From Bog-756 sp963699105 (lineage in GTDB: Bacteria; Actinomycetota; Acidimicrobiia; Acidimicrobiales; RAAP-2): DNA of 64,000 nt. The position numbers were made by a program, and so were the translations under genes. This document shows, one piece after another, positions 1 through 8,513 of the stretch; position 1 is the stretch's first letter, and every line of letters begins with the position of its first letter. The notes beneath the pieces were generated by a model. The model had not been told where the DNA came from. It searched no databases and saw only the letters and a list, made by a program, of their open reading frames with translations. The DNA lies in NCBI GenBank assembly GCA_963699105.1, contig CAVOTI010000001.1, positions 806,001 to 870,000 on the forward strand. Direction: 5' to 3'.

Positions 1-161
1 CCCTCCGGTGCCAGCAGCTCAACCAGGACATGATCGACCGGCAGGCTGCCGAAGCCGCCAATCAGGCCAAGCTGGCCCTTTGGCTCCACCTCGAGCTCCC
101 CCAGAGCCGGCGACCCGAGGCCAACGATGGCCGGCAGAACGGCAGGGCGCCCGGTCGATGA
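1..161 (+). CDS. C-terminal end of an unidentified protein (runs in from the left edge)
   Basis: An open frame from base 3 encodes 52 residues before a TGA at 159-161. Its last bases form an ATGA overlap with the ATG of the next gene at 158, which is typical of translationally coupled operon partners and is the main reason to accept it. The visible residues are helical and Gln/Ala-rich and end in a basic tail (NGRAPGR). No domain can be recognised from so short a tail. Given the neighbours, a surface-polysaccharide role is possible, but that is only context. Confidence 0.5.
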   Translation, partial: LRCQQLNQDMIDRQAAEAANQAKLALWLHLELPQSRRPEANDGRQNGRAPGR

Positions 162-1357
162 CCACCCGGTCGGACAGCCGGTCTTCCCGCCGGCCGGTCA
201 TTGCCATGCTCACCGCCCACTGGGAGTCGGGGACCGAACCCGGATGGATCACCCGACAGGTGGCGGGAGCGCTGGCCTGCCACGGCGACGTCCATGTCAT
301 CGTGCCGAGTGGCGACGGATCCGACCCGACCGACGGCGTCTTCTCGGTGCACGGCACGGCAGGCCCGATCGACCGGGAGGACGAGCTCCGTCGGGATCTC
401 ATCGTCGAAGGCATCGCCCAGACGGTCGGGGCCAGCCGGCTGACCGTCACGCCCGAGGTGGCAGCCCTCCTCGACCAAGGGCTGATCGAGCCGTGGTCGG
501 GCGCCGATGGGATCCTTTCCGACCTCCGACCCGACCTGGTGGTGATCGCCGGCCACCAGAACGTCGGGGCGCTGGCCGCCATCGACCGCTACGACCGGGA
601 CACACCGGTGGCCCTGCTGGCTCTCGGCGTCGATCCCCATTCGGTGTCCTTTCCCCACTTCGACCGGCTCTTCGACCGGGCCCGGACGGTGCTGGCCGTC
701 ACCGAGTCCGAGCGCTCGGGGATACTCGAGCGTCACCGGCGCCCGGACGAGGTGGTGCGGATCGGTGCCCCGCTGGCCGCCAACCCCAGCGCCCTCACCG
801 AGCCCAACACCTGGGTGGGGAAGACCGACTACGTCCTGGTACTCACCGGGGTGGACGAAGACGACACCGAAGAGGAGAACGAGCTCAGCCGCATGTTGCG
901 GGTGCGGTTCCCGGACAATCCGGTGGGCATCGCCCACAACGACGCCTTCTGTGCCTGGCACAAGGGACGGGTGAACAAGGGATGGCCCATCGAGCGCTCG
1001 AGTGACCGCGACCGGTTGATGGCCTGGGCCCGGGTCACCGTCGACCTCAGCCCGGGACGGTACTTCGCCCGGCGGTGTGTCACCTCCCTGCTCTACGGGA
1101 CGCCCATCGTCGTTCCCCACAACAGCCGGGCCCGAGAGCACGCCGAGCGGGGCCGCGGTGGTCTGTGGTTCTCCAATCCGACCGATCTGTCGTGGTGCGT
1201 CGAGGCGCTCCTCGACCCCCGGACCCGGTCGGTCTTCAGTGCCCAGGGTCGCGCCTACGCCGAGGCCGAGTATGGCTCGAGCGACGGATTCATCAACCGG
1301 GTACTCGGTGCCTGTGGATTGGAAGAGGTGGCCGGTCCCGCCCCGACCAAGGCCTGA
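158..1357 (+). CDS. GT4-like (GT-B fold) glycosyltransferase, unspecified substrate
   Basis: Predicted 399-residue cytosolic protein. The start at 158 is preferred over an upstream ATG at 8 because it overlaps the preceding stop (ATGA). The N-terminal half opens with VIAMLTAHWESGTEPGW, a strand-loop like the first Rossmann unit of GT-B enzymes, followed by LVVIAGHQNVG. The C-terminal half contains VDLSPGRYFARRCVTSLLYG and TPIVVPHNS, resembling the donor-binding region of GT4 enzymes. The classic E-x7-E motif is not obvious. It converges on the leftward sugar operon with only 9 bp between stops. A glycosyltransferase role is inferred from fold-like features and neighbours; donor and acceptor are unknown. 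Confidence 0.6.
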   Translation: MTTRSDSRSSRRPVIAMLTAHWESGTEPGWITRQVAGALACHGDVHVIVPSGDGSDPTDGVFSVHGTAGPIDREDELRRDLIVEGIAQTVGASRLTVTPEVAALLDQGLIEPWSGADGILSDLRPDLVVIAGHQNVGALAAIDRYDRDTPVALLALGVDPHSVSFPHFDRLFDRARTVLAVTESERSGILERHRRPDEVVRIGAPLAANPSALTEPNTWVGKTDYVLVLTGVDEDDTEEENELSRMLRVRFPDNPVGIAHNDAFCAWHKGRVNKGWPIERSSDRDRLMAWARVTVDLSPGRYFARRCVTSLLYGTPIVVPHNSRAREHAERGRGGLWFSNPTDLSWCVEALLDPRTRSVFSAQGRAYAEAEYGSSDGFINRVLGACGLEEVAGPAPTKA

Positions 1358-1366
1358 GCCGAAGGC

Positions 1367-2392
1367 TCAGATGGTGCCGTCGGCCACGGCCTTCTCGATC
1401 CACGGAACCACATCCTGGAGGATCTTCTCCAGACTGGTGGTGGCTTCGAACCCGAGGATCCGCTTGGCCTTGTCGGTGGCTGGAATCCTTCGATTGACGT
1501 CGTGTTCGAACGGTGGGTCGGACACCCAGCTGAACGGGACCTCCGGTCCTTTGATCGCCACCCAGATGGCCTGGGCCAGTTCCAGGACGGTGGTCGATTC
1601 GGTGGTCGAGAGGTTGAAGTCCTCGTTCACGGCATCGGGGTGCTCCATGGCGGTGACGATGCCCTCGGCCAGGTCGGCCCCGAAGGTGTAGTGCCGGACC
1701 TGGGTGCCGTCGCCCAGGATGTGCAGGGGATCCTGACCCTTCAGCACCTTCTGCACCAGATCGGGCACGACGTGGCTCATGGCCAGACTGACATTTCCAC
1801 TCAGGATCTCCACGTCACCGAGAGCACGCCGTTCGCCTATCCCGACGCAGTTGAACGGACGCACCACCGTGAAGGGCAGGCCGTACTGGTCGAAGGCGGC
1901 CTTGGCGAAGTACTCGACCGCCAGCTTCTGGAATCCGTAGGACGAGACCGGGGGCGGGATCTCGTGCTCCTGGCCCTCGTAGGAAGGCCAGGCGTCAGCC
2001 GATTCGAAGACCATCGACGAGCTGAGATACGTCACCTTCTGCAGCCGGCCGGTCTGGCGGGCCTTGATGGCGGCATCGCATGTCGAGGCGGTGATCCGCT
2101 CGTTGGTGGCCAACAGGTCGTAGGCGTAGGTGTGGAAGTAGGAGATGCCACCGATCAAGGCGGCTCCGGCAATGCAGTGATCGCACTGGGCAAGCTCGCG
2201 GGTCATCAGATCGACATCCCGGGCATCGGCCTCGATGAAGCGGTAGTCGGGATGGTCGTCGTAGGAGCGCTTGACCGGACCGTACTTGGAGTAGTTGTCG
2301 ATGCCGACCACCGAGTGGCCCCGGTCGAGGAGCTCCTTGACCACGTAGCCGCCGATGAACCCGGCCGAACCGGTAACGAGAACGTTGCTCAT
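1367..2392 (-). CDS. NAD-dependent epimerase/dehydratase (extended SDR)
   Basis: 341-residue cytosolic enzyme of the extended short-chain dehydrogenase family, which epimerises or dehydrates nucleotide-activated sugars. Visible marks are the N-terminal NAD-binding loop TGSAGFIGGYV, a serine cluster (SSSMVF), the catalytic YGFQK (YxxxK), and a sugar-binding-type segment VRPFNCVGIGER. The ATG at 2392 shares one base with the TGA of the upstream glycosyltransferase (TGATG), and an in-frame extension further upstream would run through that gene. It is the last gene of a three-gene leftward operon. The exact sugar cannot be read from sequence. Confidence 0.85.
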   Translation of the reverse strand: MSNVLVTGSAGFIGGYVVKELLDRGHSVVGIDNYSKYGPVKRSYDDHPDYRFIEADARDVDLMTRELAQCDHCIAGAALIGGISYFHTYAYDLLATNERITASTCDAAIKARQTGRLQKVTYLSSSMVFESADAWPSYEGQEHEIPPPVSSYGFQKLAVEYFAKAAFDQYGLPFTVVRPFNCVGIGERRALGDVEILSGNVSLAMSHVVPDLVQKVLKGQDPLHILGDGTQVRHYTFGADLAEGIVTAMEHPDAVNEDFNLSTTESTTVLELAQAIWVAIKGPEVPFSWVSDPPFEHDVNRRIPATDKAKRILGFEATTSLEKILQDVVPWIEKAVADGTI

Positions 2393-3135
2393 CACGATCC
2401 TTTCTGAGCGGATGCCGCCCGAATCTCGTCGGTGGAAAGACGGGGCCCGAAGGCGAACCGCCACCACCGCAGGTAGTGCGGCAGCCAACTGACGATCTTG
2501 AAGTTTGACACACCCTGGTTTCGCTCCAGCCAGATGGTGGGCAGCTCGGCCACCGGCAGTCTGGCCCGTCTGGCCTTGGCCACCAGTTCGATACCGATCT
2601 CGAATCCGGCGGCCGAGGTGATCCCCACGGCGCCGATGAAATCGACGTCGTAGGCCTTGAAGGAGTTGGTGGCGTCGCGGGTGCCGACCCGGGCCAGAGC
2701 CCACAGGGACAGACCGGCCATCCGGGACATCAGGCTCTTCAAGAAGGGACCACCGACCTGCTGACCTCCCCGGGAGTACCGGGAGGCGGCGGCCACCACC
2801 ACCCCCCGCTCCACCAGGCGCACCAACTGATCGATCTGCTGGGGATCGTCGGACCCGTCGGCCATGGTGACCACCACCACATCGGCTGTCGCTCGCTCGA
2901 TGCCGTAGCGGATGGCCTGGGCCGGCCCCGGCTCCACGTCGTTGACCAGGAGCCGGATCTGGGGGTTCCGGACGGCATACTTCTCCACGTAGGGGACGGT
3001 GGAATCGTCCGGCATGTCGACCACGATCACGATCTCCGACGGCAGCTGCACCGTCTCGGTCAGCCGGGCCAGTACGTTCTCGATGTCCGATCCTTCGTTG
3101 TAGGCCGGAATGACTATCGAGACCCTCGGCTTCAC
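2392..3135 (-). CDS. GT2 family glycosyltransferase
   Basis: 247 residues. The opening RVSIVIPAYNEGSDI is the canonical nucleotide-sugar binding start of family 2 (GT-A fold), followed by VVVVTMADGSDDP where GT2 enzymes carry the metal-binding acidic cluster. No long hydrophobic tail is present, so this is not a DPMS with a membrane domain; it is probably cytosolic or peripheral. Its ATG overlaps the stop of the dehydrogenase upstream by four bases (3132-3135), and its stop overlaps the epimerase start, so the three genes are translationally coupled. The likely role is transfer of a sugar to a lipid or polysaccharide; the acceptor is unknown. Confidence 0.85.
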   Translation of the reverse strand: MKPRVSIVIPAYNEGSDIENVLARLTETVQLPSEIVIVVDMPDDSTVPYVEKYAVRNPQIRLLVNDVEPGPAQAIRYGIERATADVVVVTMADGSDDPQQIDQLVRLVERGVVVAAASRYSRGGQQVGGPFLKSLMSRMAGLSLWALARVGTRDATNSFKAYDVDFIGAVGITSAAGFEIGIELVAKARRARLPVAELPTIWLERNQGVSNFKIVSWLPHYLRWWRFAFGPRLSTDEIRAASAQKGS

Positions 3136-4331
3136 ACCACCACCCCCCCACCCCGTAGATTCCAGATGTCCACCACCGGCTGGGCGATGGCCACCTCGGC
3201 ATAGGCCCGGTGGGGCGCCCCGATGACGACCAGGTCGGCGTGCTCGAGCACCTGTTCGAGTGGCGAGAGACTGTCGTCGACGGTCACGAAGGGATCGGTG
3301 GTGAGCACTTCTCTGGCCCGTACCTTGAGCACCCGCTTCAACTTGTAGGACAGGCTGGAACGGTTGTCATCCGACTCCCCCTTGAACGCCATCCCCAGAA
3401 TGCCCACGGTCATGGCATCGAGGTCGTAGCGGGCGGCCATCCTCGACACCAGATAGAGCGGCAGACCCTCGTTGATCTGCATGCTGGCCTGACCCAGGGC
3501 GAAGTTGTTGTTGTTGAAGGCGGCCAGCTGCATGGTGTCCTTCAACAGGCACGGCCCGGCGGCAAACCCGGGGCCGGGGAGATCGGCAGCTCGGGGATAG
3601 TCCTCGATCACCGCCCTCCGTATCCGCTCGTAGTCGAGGCCGAAATCGTTGGCCATCATGTACAGCTGGTTGGCGGCGGCAAATTTGATGTAGCGGTAGG
3701 AGTTGGTGAACAGTTTGGCCAGCTCGGCCTCTTCGGGGTCCACCCGCACGATCGACCCCGTCAGGTGGCCGAAGAGGGCCGCTCCCCGGGCAAAGGCCCC
3801 GTCGGTGCGGGCCGCCACGATCTGGGGCAGGGAGTGCAGCTCCTCCATGGCCCGGCCTTCGGCGATCCGCTCGGGGCAGAAGGCCACGTCGACGGCGATG
3901 CCCAGTCGCTCGATGAGCCGTTCGACCATACGGGTGACGCCGGGGAACACCGTGCTGCGGAGAACCAGGAGCTGCCCGTCCACAAGCTCGTCAGCCACCG
4001 CCTCGATGGCGCTCACCACCGCCTGGGGGTCGGGGTTCAGATGCTCGTCGACCGGAGTGCCAACCACCACGACGAGGTGCTCGCAGGCCCCGACCGTCGA
4101 CGGCTCGGACGAGGCAGTGAGCTTCCCGTTGGCCAGCGTCCGAGCCAGTACCTCAGGCGCCGACGGCTCGAGATGGGGCATCTTCCCCGAGCGCACGCGG
4201 TCGACGGCGGCATAATTGGTGTCGTACAGCGTCGTCTTCAGACCGGCATCGGCAAAGGCCAGGCCTAGCGGCAGGCCCACATGACCGCATCCCCCGAGCA
4301 CAGTCACGTCCGTGACCCACTGCGCTTCCAC
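3132..4331 (-). CDS. UDP-glucose/GDP-mannose dehydrogenase family (nucleotide-sugar dehydrogenase)
   Basis: NAD-dependent four-electron oxidation of a nucleotide sugar to a uronic acid. The N-terminal Rossmann loop reads VTVLGGCGHVGLPLG, the central domain has AELAKLFTNSYRYIKFA, and the catalytic cysteine lies in GPGFAAGPCLLKDT. The C-terminal UDP-binding domain contains ILGMAFKGESDDNRSS. The start is chosen at GTG 4331 (399 residues) because a TAGCTT hexamer lies 7 nt upstream, fitting a leaderless transcript. GTG 4307 is an alternative that still includes the Rossmann loop. The proposed -10 is between this gene and ppx. Product and operon suggest supply of uronic-type donors for an exopolysaccharide. 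Confidence 0.87.
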   Translation of the reverse strand: MEAQWVTDVTVLGGCGHVGLPLGLAFADAGLKTTLYDTNYAAVDRVRSGKMPHLEPSAPEVLARTLANGKLTASSEPSTVGACEHLVVVVGTPVDEHLNPDPQAVVSAIEAVADELVDGQLLVLRSTVFPGVTRMVERLIERLGIAVDVAFCPERIAEGRAMEELHSLPQIVAARTDGAFARGAALFGHLTGSIVRVDPEEAELAKLFTNSYRYIKFAAANQLYMMANDFGLDYERIRRAVIEDYPRAADLPGPGFAAGPCLLKDTMQLAAFNNNNFALGQASMQINEGLPLYLVSRMAARYDLDAMTVGILGMAFKGESDDNRSSLSYKLKRVLKVRAREVLTTDPFVTVDDSLSPLEQVLEHADLVVIGAPHRAYAEVAIAQPVVDIWNLRGGGVVV

Positions 4332-4338
4332 CAACACC

Positions 4339-4344
4339 AAGCTA
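4339..4344 (-). promoter_or_regulatory. -10 hexamer TAGCTT, leaderless nucleotide-sugar dehydrogenase operon
   Basis: On the minus strand TAGCTT ends 7 nt before GTG at 4331 and no Shine-Dalgarno is visible. This spacing recurs in front of many lead genes in the window. Confidence 0.4.
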
Positions 4345-4402
4345 CCGACGAGCCGGGTATGGCACAACCACGATGACGGCCCGGACCCCCGATGAGCGGG
4401 GA

Positions 4403-5335
4403 TTATCGGCTTTCGAGTAGCCCGGCCACCATCCCGTCGAGGATGTCGGCTTCCGACACCAGGCACTGTTCGAGCCCGAACCACGACATGACGGCGGACA
4501 AGATCAGCGCCCCGCCGACGATCACATCCTCTCGCCCGGGGACCATACCGGCACGGTCCAGCCTGGCCACTCCCACTTCGGCGGCCAGGGTGTGGTACCA
4601 GCTGTCGACTTCGTCGGCAGTGAGCACCGAGTGGTGCAGCTTGTCCCGGTCGTAGGTGTCGAGCCCCATGTTGAGCGCCGACAGCGTGGACACCGTGCCG
4701 GCCAATCCCACCAGCACCCGGGCGTCGAGCATCTCCGGGTGATCGGCCAACGTCGACTCCAGAAATCCGTTCACCATCGATTCGGCCCGACGCAACTCCA
4801 CGGCGTCAGGGGGGTCGGAGACCAGGTACCGCTCGGTGATCCGCACGCAACCGACCTGAAGGGAGACGGCGGTCAGGCGGGGGTCGCCCGGGCCGGTTCC
4901 GGTGACCAGTTCGGTCGAGCCGCCACCGATGTCGAGAACGAGGAACGGACCTTCGGCCGGGTCGAGTTCTCCGACGGCACCGGCCATCGACAGCCGGCCC
5001 TCCTCTTCGCCCGACAGCAGTTCGGCGGTGAACCCGGTGACCTGGCCGGCGGCGGCCAGAAACTCATCCCCGTTGGCGGCATCGCGGGCCGCCGAGGTGG
5101 CCACCAGCCGGCCACCGACGACGCCGTGCCGGTCCATGTCGGCGCGGTAGTCGCCCAGCACCGACAGGCAGCGGTCGATGGCCGCCGGGGAGAGCCGTCC
5201 TTCGGCGTCGACCCCCTCGCCCAGGCGGGTGATGCGCATCTGGCGCGTCAGCGGACGGCCCCCGGCGTCGGCCACCAGCAACCGGGTGGAATTGGTGCCG
5301 CAGTCGATGGCGGCCACCGGACCGGCGGGGAGCAT
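4403..5335 (-). CDS. ppx: Exopolyphosphatase / guanosine pentaphosphatase (Ppx/GppA)
   Basis: 310-residue ASKHA-fold phosphatase that hydrolyses polyphosphate or pppGpp. The phosphate-1 loop is AAIDCGTNSTRLLVAD near the N-terminus, the phosphate-2 loop is LDIGGGSTELV, and the adenosine-type motif is VLVGLAGTVSTLSAL. The length matches the short actinobacterial Ppx1/Ppx2 class without the C-terminal HD-like domain of E. coli PPX. The start at 5335 places the first phosphate loop about nine residues in, as in the family. It lies downstream of eno, ftsB-like and DUF501, the same order as M. tuberculosis Rv1023-Rv1026. Confidence 0.92.
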   Translation of the reverse strand: MLPAGPVAAIDCGTNSTRLLVADAGGRPLTRQMRITRLGEGVDAEGRLSPAAIDRCLSVLGDYRADMDRHGVVGGRLVATSAARDAANGDEFLAAAGQVTGFTAELLSGEEEGRLSMAGAVGELDPAEGPFLVLDIGGGSTELVTGTGPGDPRLTAVSLQVGCVRITERYLVSDPPDAVELRRAESMVNGFLESTLADHPEMLDARVLVGLAGTVSTLSALNMGLDTYDRDKLHHSVLTADEVDSWYHTLAAEVGVARLDRAGMVPGREDVIVGGALILSAVMSWFGLEQCLVSEADILDGMVAGLLESR

Positions 5336-5356
5336 GCTCTTTGCTACCACGGCCGG

Positions 5357-5392
5357 GGTCAGGCGGGGTGCAGCGGTCAGGTGGGGTGCAGG
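5357..5392. repeat. 18-bp tandem duplication spanning a stop codon
   Basis: Two adjacent 18-bp units (5357-5374 and 5375-5392) match at 16 of 18 positions. On the minus strand each unit carries CTGCACCCC followed by a TGA, so the DUF501 stop codon and its preceding codons have been duplicated just upstream of ppx. Confidence 0.7.
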
Positions 5393-5811
5393 CCGATCCG
5401 GCGGGCCGTCCATTCGCCCACCGGGTCGTCGGCACCGGTGAGCCACCAAGCCAGGTGGGCGTGCAGGCACTTGACCCCTTGCCGGGTGCCCCCCACCCCG
5501 CCCGAGGGCCGCGGTCCGACGTGGTCGGAGGGGATCAACCGGTCCCGCTCCTCGGCGTAGCGGGCATGGGCCGAACTGACCTGTTCGGAGGGAACGGCCA
5601 ACTCGGCCTCTCGGACCCCGCCGGTCGATTCGAGGGTGCTGACCGCGTCCTTGAGGTCGGGATCGACCAGCCAGTACCGGGTGGGCATGGGCGTGCCGTC
5701 GGCCAAGAAGGGGGCGTTGACGATCACTGCGGGCCGACCGTTGTCGGCTCTCACCGCCACTTCGAAGGCCCCGTCCGGTCGGCGACCCAGCAACTCGGTC
5801 ACCGCCGCCAT
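5377..5811 (-). CDS. DUF501 family protein
   Basis: About 144 residues from ATG 5811. A longer start at 5928 would overlap the upstream ftsB-like gene by some 40 bp and would add only a GPTGPVGPV repeat, so the shorter start is preferred. Conserved-looking segments are PAVIVNAPFLADGTPMPTRY and VGGTRQGVKCLHAHLAWWL, which match the DUF501 family as I know it from the eno-ftsB-DUF501-ppx neighbourhood of Actinobacteria. The Cys/His pair in KCLHAHLA and the acidic segment could bind metal, but no function is established. Probably cytosolic. Confidence 0.8.
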   Translation of the reverse strand: MAAVTELLGRRPDGAFEVAVRADNGRPAVIVNAPFLADGTPMPTRYWLVDPDLKDAVSTLESTGGVREAELAVPSEQVSSAHARYAEERDRLIPSDHVGPRPSGGVGGTRQGVKCLHAHLAWWLTGADDPVGEWTARRIGLHPT

Positions 5812-5888
5812 GTCGTCGGCGTCCCGGGTGTCGTCCACCGGACCGACCGGACCGGTCGGACCGGTCGATGCGGGCCCGACCCCGCCGG

Positions 5889-7085
5889 TCACTGCCAGAA
5901 TTCGAGCGTGTTGGCCACCCGGTCCCAATACGACGACGGTCTCTCGGAGGTACGCGTCCCGCGAGCCGAGTCCGAGGCGATCCTGCCCGTCGACCCGGCG
6001 GCGGTCTGGGTCACCGCCTGGGGCATTCCCGGGTCCGGCGACATGTCCGGGGCGTGGGACGGGGACACGAGGGGCTGATCACCCGGATCGCCGGACTCCG
6101 TCCCACCGGACACCGTGTTGGCCGTCCGTCCGGCCCCCGAGGGCGGGAGGACCTCGTAGAGGACCTGACCCGGCGAGACCAGCTGGTACTCCTGGCGGGC
6201 TAGCCGGTTGATCTCCGTCTTGGAGGCCAGCGCCCGCTGCTGTTCGGCCAGCAGTTGGTTCTCGTGCCGGAGCTGGTGCAGTTCGGCGGCATCGGCGGCC
6301 TGTTGACGATGCTGGGAGATCAGCGTCGTCGCCGGAAAGGCCGCGGCCAGAACGACCAGGGCGAACACCGCCGATACCGCCACCGGGATCCGGTTCCTCC
6401 GGGTCAGCGGCGAGGTCGGTTGCCGCCCGGTCTTCTTGTTGGGGCCTGTGCCCTTCTTGGTCTGGGGCCGCACTGGCGGTTGCCGCTCGTCCGTGCCGCC
6501 CGCCGTCGTCCCCGGTGCCCCGGCCGAAGTGGCCGGTCTTTTCACCGATGGCCGCAGGGAGGCGAGCAGGACCCTCGGCGACCTCCATCTCCGGGCGGAA
6601 CCGGCTGGCGCCGCCGGTCCCGCCGCCCTGGACTTCTTGCTGCGGGCCGGCACCTTGACCGATCTGATGGCGCTCATCGGCCTGATCGATCCCAGCACTC
6701 TCGCTGCTCTGTTCGTCCCCGGCGTCCCCGTCCCCGTCCCCGCCTGTACCTTTACCGTTGCCCTCGCCTTGGCCTTGGCTTCGGCCCTGGCCCTGGCCCG
6801 GGTCGATATCTTGGGACGCCTCGATCCCTTCGGGGGCTCGGATGGCTTGGCGGCCTTCACCCTCGGCGAGGCCTTTTCTGCGTCCTGGACTCGGGGCCGG
6901 GCCGGCGCCGTGGGGCGGACGGCGGCCTGGGGACCCTTCGACGTCCTGGATTCAGGGGCCTTGGCCCCCCGGCGACGTTTCGGATGTCGGGTCGGTGCGG
7001 CACCGGCCGCCGCCTCCCTGGCCGGCCGGAACGGCTTCGGGGTGCTCTTGGACTTCTTCGAATGGGCGTGGACGCGCCCGCTCAC
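5889..7085 (-). CDS. FtsB/DivIC-like septum formation initiator with a very long basic N-terminal extension
   Basis: 398 residues. The first ~235 are low-complexity, Lys/Arg/Ala/Pro-rich and probably disordered and cytoplasmic (for example ARARARAEAKAKARA). A single membrane segment follows (VAVSAVFALVVLAAAF), then a coiled coil (AAELHQLRHENQLLAEQQR) and a DivIC-type module, ending in a flexible tail. FtsB-like proteins link the FtsQ/FtsL divisome complex and are normally around 100-230 residues, so the extension is unusual. The ATG overlaps the eno stop by four bases (7082-7085). The extension's composition could reflect DNA or phospholipid binding; that is a guess. Confidence 0.85.
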   Translation of the reverse strand: MSGRVHAHSKKSKSTPKPFRPAREAAAGAAPTRHPKRRRGAKAPESRTSKGPQAAVRPTAPARPRVQDAEKASPRVKAAKPSEPPKGSRRPKISTRARARAEAKAKARATVKVQAGTGTGTPGTNRAARVLGSIRPMSAIRSVKVPARSKKSRAAGPAAPAGSARRWRSPRVLLASLRPSVKRPATSAGAPGTTAGGTDERQPPVRPQTKKGTGPNKKTGRQPTSPLTRRNRIPVAVSAVFALVVLAAAFPATTLISQHRQQAADAAELHQLRHENQLLAEQQRALASKTEINRLARQEYQLVSPGQVLYEVLPPSGAGRTANTVSGGTESGDPGDQPLVSPSHAPDMSPDPGMPQAVTQTAAGSTGRIASDSARGTRTSERPSSYWDRVANTLEFWQ

Positions 7086-8371
7086 TCGGGGCTACCTCGT
7101 GACGACAAGGCCTCGGCCCCGCGGAAGGCGGCGGTCTCGCCGAGCATCTCCTCGATGCGAAGGAGCTGGTTGTACTTGGACACCCGATCCGAGCGGGCCG
7201 GAGCCCCGGTCTTTATCTGTCCGCAGTTGGTGGCCACCGCCAGGTCGGCGATGGTGGTGTCCTCGGTCTCACCCGAGCGGTGGGACATCACGCAGGCGTA
7301 CGCCGACCGGGCGGCCAGTGACATGGTGCCCAATGTCTCGGTCAGGGTACCGATCTGGTTGACCTTGATCAGGATGGCGTTGGCCGTACCCGACTCGATG
7401 CCCCGACGGAGTCGCACCTCGTTGGTCACGAAGAGGTCGTCGCCGACGAGTTGGACCCGGTCCCCGAGGGCCGCCGTCAACTCGGCCCAACCGTCCCAGT
7501 CGTCCTCGGCCATGGCATCTTCGACCGACACGATCGGGTACCGGTCGACCAGGCCCACCCAGTACTCGACCATCTGTGACGAGTCGAGGGTGCGCCCCTC
7601 GCCGGCCAGGACGTAGTTACCGTCGCGGTAGAACTCGCTGCTGGCCGGGTCGGCGGCGATGGCGATGTCCTGGCCGGGTGTACGCCCGGCCGCCTCGATG
7701 GCCTCCACCAGGACCTGGACCGCCTCCTCGTTGGAGGCCAGGTCGGGGGCGAAGCCGCCCTCGTCGCCCACCGAGGTCGAGTGGCCCCGCGACTTCAGCA
7801 CCTTGGCCAGCGAGTGGTAGGTCTCGGCTCCCCATCGGAGGGCCTCGGAGAAGGATGCCGCTCCCACGGGCATGATCATGAACTCCTGCAGGTCGATCGA
7901 GTTGTCGGCGTGCACGCCGCCGTTGATCACGTTCATCTGCGGTACCGGCAGCACATGGGCGTCCGATCCTCCGACATAACGGAACAGGGGCAGGCCCAGC
8001 TCGTCGGCGGCCGCCTTAGCGGTGGCCAGTGACGCCCCGAGAATGGCGTTGGCTCCCAACCGGGCCTTGTTGGGGGTACCGTCGGCATCGATCAGGGCCA
8101 GGTCCGCCCCCCGCTGGTCGAGGGCGTCGCATCCGTTGAGGATGTCGGCGATCTCACCGTTCACATTGGCCACGGCGGCACGCACGCCCTTGCCCTGGTA
8201 GCGGTCACCGCCGTCACGGAGCTCCACCGCCTCGAAGGTTCCCGTCGAGGCACCCGAGGGGACGATGGCCCGCCCCACCGCTCCGGAATCGAGGACCACC
8301 TCGACCTCGACGGTGGGATTGCCGCGGGAGTCGAGGACCTCCCGGCCGATGACTTGGTCGATGACGCTCAC
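7082..8371 (-). CDS. eno: Enolase (phosphopyruvate hydratase)
   Basis: 429 residues, normal length. It converts 2-phosphoglycerate to phosphoenolpyruvate in glycolysis. The N-terminal REVLDSRGNPTVEVEV, the GDEGGFAPDLASNEEAV loop, the catalytic-lysine strand ILIKVNQIGTLTET and the signature MSHRSGETEDTTIADLAV are all present. The start is GTG 8371, with an AGGAG 12 nt upstream. It heads a run eno / ftsB-like / DUF501 / ppx with overlapping or short junctions. Confidence 0.98.
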   Translation of the reverse strand: MSVIDQVIGREVLDSRGNPTVEVEVVLDSGAVGRAIVPSGASTGTFEAVELRDGGDRYQGKGVRAAVANVNGEIADILNGCDALDQRGADLALIDADGTPNKARLGANAILGASLATAKAAADELGLPLFRYVGGSDAHVLPVPQMNVINGGVHADNSIDLQEFMIMPVGAASFSEALRWGAETYHSLAKVLKSRGHSTSVGDEGGFAPDLASNEEAVQVLVEAIEAAGRTPGQDIAIAADPASSEFYRDGNYVLAGEGRTLDSSQMVEYWVGLVDRYPIVSVEDAMAEDDWDGWAELTAALGDRVQLVGDDLFVTNEVRLRRGIESGTANAILIKVNQIGTLTETLGTMSLAARSAYACVMSHRSGETEDTTIADLAVATNCGQIKTGAPARSDRVSKYNQLLRIEEMLGETAAFRGAEALSSRGSPE

Positions 8372-8383
8372 TGTAGGTAGTCA

Positions 8384-8388
8384 CTCCT
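8384..8388 (-). promoter_or_regulatory. Shine-Dalgarno AGGAG of eno
   Basis: AGGAG on the minus strand lies 12 nt before GTG 8371. It decides the GTG start; eno is one of the lead genes here that is not leaderless. Confidence 0.6.
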
Positions 8389-8513
8389 GTTGCCGGTGGA
8401 AGAAAAGCTACCACCCAGGACCGTCTCGACCTGGGAATTCCCTCGTACCGGCCGGCCGGCACGGTCACCAACAGTGATGACGGGGCGGGTGGCCACCGAC
8501 GGCGATCGGCCGG

